From: a bacterium
GTDB taxonomy: Bacteria; JAJVIF01; JAGGVT01
DNA length: 15,002 nt
Direction of reading: 5' to 3'
Assembly (NCBI GenBank): GCA_021157815.1
Contig: JAGGVT010000193.1
Location: 1-15,002 of the forward strand
Below are positions 14,636-15,002 of this stretch, piece by piece; positions within the stretch are counted from its first letter, which is position 1; each line of letters starts with the position of its first letter. The notes beneath the pieces are model-generated. The model searched no databases, was not told where the DNA came from, and was given only the letters and a program-made list of their open reading frames with translations. The position numbers and the translations under genes are program-made.

Positions 14636-14696
14636 CCCGGCATGCCGTCCCGAATAGAGCTAATCAGTTTCTTCAATGTACATCAGGCATGCCGGG
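14636..14696. terminator. 11-bp inverted repeat directly after pncB
   Basis: CCCGGCATGCC (14636-14646), starting at the base after the TAA, pairs perfectly with GGCATGCCGGG (14686-14696) across a 39-nt loop. Each arm also contains the self-complementary GGCATGCC. No T tract follows (GCTTCTCC), so it is not a standard intrinsic terminator. It may stabilise the mRNA end or be a repeat element. Confidence 0.45.
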
Positions 14697-14753
14697 GCTT
14701 CTCCTAACAAAGTACACTCCAGGCTAATACTCCTGAAATAAAATCTTTGAAAT

Positions 14754-14797
14754 TTCTTGTAACCCCTCTTGACAATTCCTGTAACTTCCTGTATATT
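14754..14797 (+). promoter_or_regulatory. Strong sigma70-like promoter overlapped by direct repeats
   Basis: TTGACA (14769-14774), a perfect -35, is followed after exactly 17 bp by TATATT (14792-14797). Three direct repeats overlap it: TTCTTGTAAC (14754-14763), TTCCTGTAAC (14776-14785) and TTCCTGTATA (14786-14795), spaced 22 and 10 bp, close to whole helical turns. This looks like an operator for a protein binding one face of the DNA. A transcript would start near 14804 and read toward the mini-ORF and out of the window. Confidence 0.65.
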
Positions 14798-14844
14798 CTG
14801 GATAGTAAATTGACAATTTAGTTGAACCACGGGAACCGTTCGAC

Positions 14845-14907
14845 GGAGGAGGCATGGCAGTAAAGATTGATTTTTGGAAGGATTTCAATTGAGTTGCTGC
14901 CTCCTCC
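14845..14907 (+). promoter_or_regulatory. Hairpin sequestering the mini-ORF ribosome-binding site
   Basis: GGAGGAGGCA (14845-14854) and TGCCTCCTCC (14898-14907) are perfect 10-bp complementary arms with a 43-nt loop. The left arm holds the Shine-Dalgarno and the first base of the mini-ORF's ATG, and the right arm is an anti-Shine-Dalgarno. Initiation on the mini-ORF would compete with hairpin formation. Confidence 0.55.
14854..14892 (+). CDS. Candidate 12-residue leader peptide
   Basis: A frame ATG..TGA encodes MAVKIDFWKDFN. It has the best Shine-Dalgarno in the window (GGAGGAGG, immediately upstream, so spacing is short) and lies about 50 bp after the start point predicted from the promoter at 14769-14797. 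It is enclosed in a hairpin. No family is recognised. It may be a leader peptide that controls a gene beyond the window, or simply the remains of a longer gene cut by an early stop. No other feature is supported from 14893 to the end. Confidence 0.35.
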   Translation: MAVKIDFWKDFN

Positions 14908-15002
14908 TGACAACATCCGTAAGCGTTTTACATAGAAGCACTAACTAGCAGAATGCTGGCAGAACGAATGAAATAGCATAAAATTGGCTACAAGTACCGT
15001 CC

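Overview
The window looks like a chromosomal segment of an uncultured, Gram-negative-type bacterium with moderate, somewhat AT-leaning base composition. It carries a type II secretion/type IV pilus-like prepilin, a type I signal peptidase, a methyl-accepting chemotaxis protein, NarL-type regulators, TPR and WD40 repeat proteins and a housekeeping NAD-salvage enzyme. Most genes are separated by gaps of 80-380 bp, so there is little operon structure. I see no rRNA, tRNA, CRISPR array, complete transposon or prophage, and I do not assign a phylum.

Left part (1-4434). A secreted PHB-depolymerase/LpqC-like esterase (+) converges on a long prepilin gene (-) with a shared bidirectional terminator between them. 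A six-unit TPR protein and a YraN-family nuclease-like protein follow, both on the minus strand. The gap between yraN and the divergent signal peptidase gene is largely filled by 24 tandem copies of an 8-bp unit.

Middle (4435-9017). The signal peptidase is about twice normal length: it has an Ig-like N-terminal domain and what looks like a degenerate internal duplication of the Lys-box-to-GDNR part of the catalytic domain. Next come an unrecognised membrane protein and a repeat-rich stretch with a 19-bp perfect inverted repeat and GGGACAGTCCC-type palindromes. These bracket a Gly/Pro-rich open frame that probably ends by read-through into the repeat. A single-propeller WD40 protein closes this part.

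Right part (9018-15002). A chemoreceptor with a two-bundle sensor is followed upstream by two paralogous NarL/FixJ-family regulators. In both, the phosphoacceptor Asp is replaced by Glu and the metal-binding acidic pair is broken; the second also has Arg for the conserved Lys. Both genes have a TACTG-CAGTA palindrome upstream. pncB (nicotinate phosphoribosyltransferase) follows, behind a leader holding three segments that can form two mutually exclusive hairpins, one of which buries its ribosome-binding site. At the right edge is a strong sigma70-like promoter overlapping direct repeats, then a 12-codon mini-ORF whose Shine-Dalgarno lies in a 10-bp hairpin arm.

The best candidates for something undescribed are the twin phosphomimetic-like regulators with their shared upstream palindrome, the pncB leader switch, the duplicated signal peptidase, and the mini-ORF/hairpin leader at the right edge.
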